Positions 6,411 to 6,411 of a DNA stretch of 6,411 bases are shown here, one piece after another; positions within the stretch are counted from its first letter, which is position 1, and every line of letters begins with the position of its first letter. The stretch comes from Deltaproteobacteria bacterium CG_4_8_14_3_um_filter_43_13 (GTDB taxonomy: Bacteria; Desulfobacterota; UBA8473). Where the stretch lies: NCBI GenBank assembly GCA_002782605.1, contig PFIF01000085.1:1-6411 (forward strand). Direction: 5' to 3'. Both the position numbers and the translations under genes were made by a program. The notes beneath the pieces are model-generated. The model saw nothing but the letters and a program-made list of their open reading frames with translations. It was not told the origin of the DNA and made no database searches.

Positions 6411-6411
6411 C

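Overview
The window is ordinary-looking bacterial chromosome. It holds five well-supported protein genes, no RNA genes, no CRISPR array and no recognisable mobile element. The sequence alone does not fix the organism. The histidine kinase style, an orphan alpha-type acyl-CoA synthetase (NDP-forming), AlaC and a zinc alcohol dehydrogenase would fit an anaerobic Gram-negative, for example the Desulfobacterota (former Deltaproteobacteria). This is an impression from gene content, not a demonstrated assignment.

Layout: positions 1-148 hold no convincing gene. Next is a membrane sensor histidine kinase (149-1660, +) with no response regulator beside it in this window. A gap of about 250 bases ends in a good sigma70-like promoter directly in front of an acyl-CoA synthetase (NDP-forming) alpha-type protein (1908-3350, +). 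After 111 purine-rich bases come an unrecognised 139-residue protein with a very strong ribosome binding site (3462-3881, +) and, closely spaced, an AlaC-type alanine aminotransferase (3912-5078, +). A zinc-dependent MDR alcohol/polyol dehydrogenase faces them convergently (5122-6147, -). The last 264 bases hold a cluster of heptanucleotide repeats in inverted arrangement and possibly the last codons of another minus-strand gene.

The synthetase, the 139-residue protein and alaC lie on one strand and could be one transcription unit; the last two almost certainly are. A transaminase feeding 2-oxo acids and an ADP-forming acyl-CoA synthetase recovering ATP from acyl-CoA are known partners in amino acid fermentation. 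The intervening 2-oxo acid oxidoreductase and the ATP-grasp beta subunit are not in this window, so that link is inference.

I see no clearly new defence, mobile or biosynthetic system. The items most worth a second look are the tandem and inverted heptad repeat upstream of the dehydrogenase, the 139-residue protein with a possible degenerate nuclease-like core, the apparently leaderless start of the synthetase, and the absence of its ATP-grasp partner.
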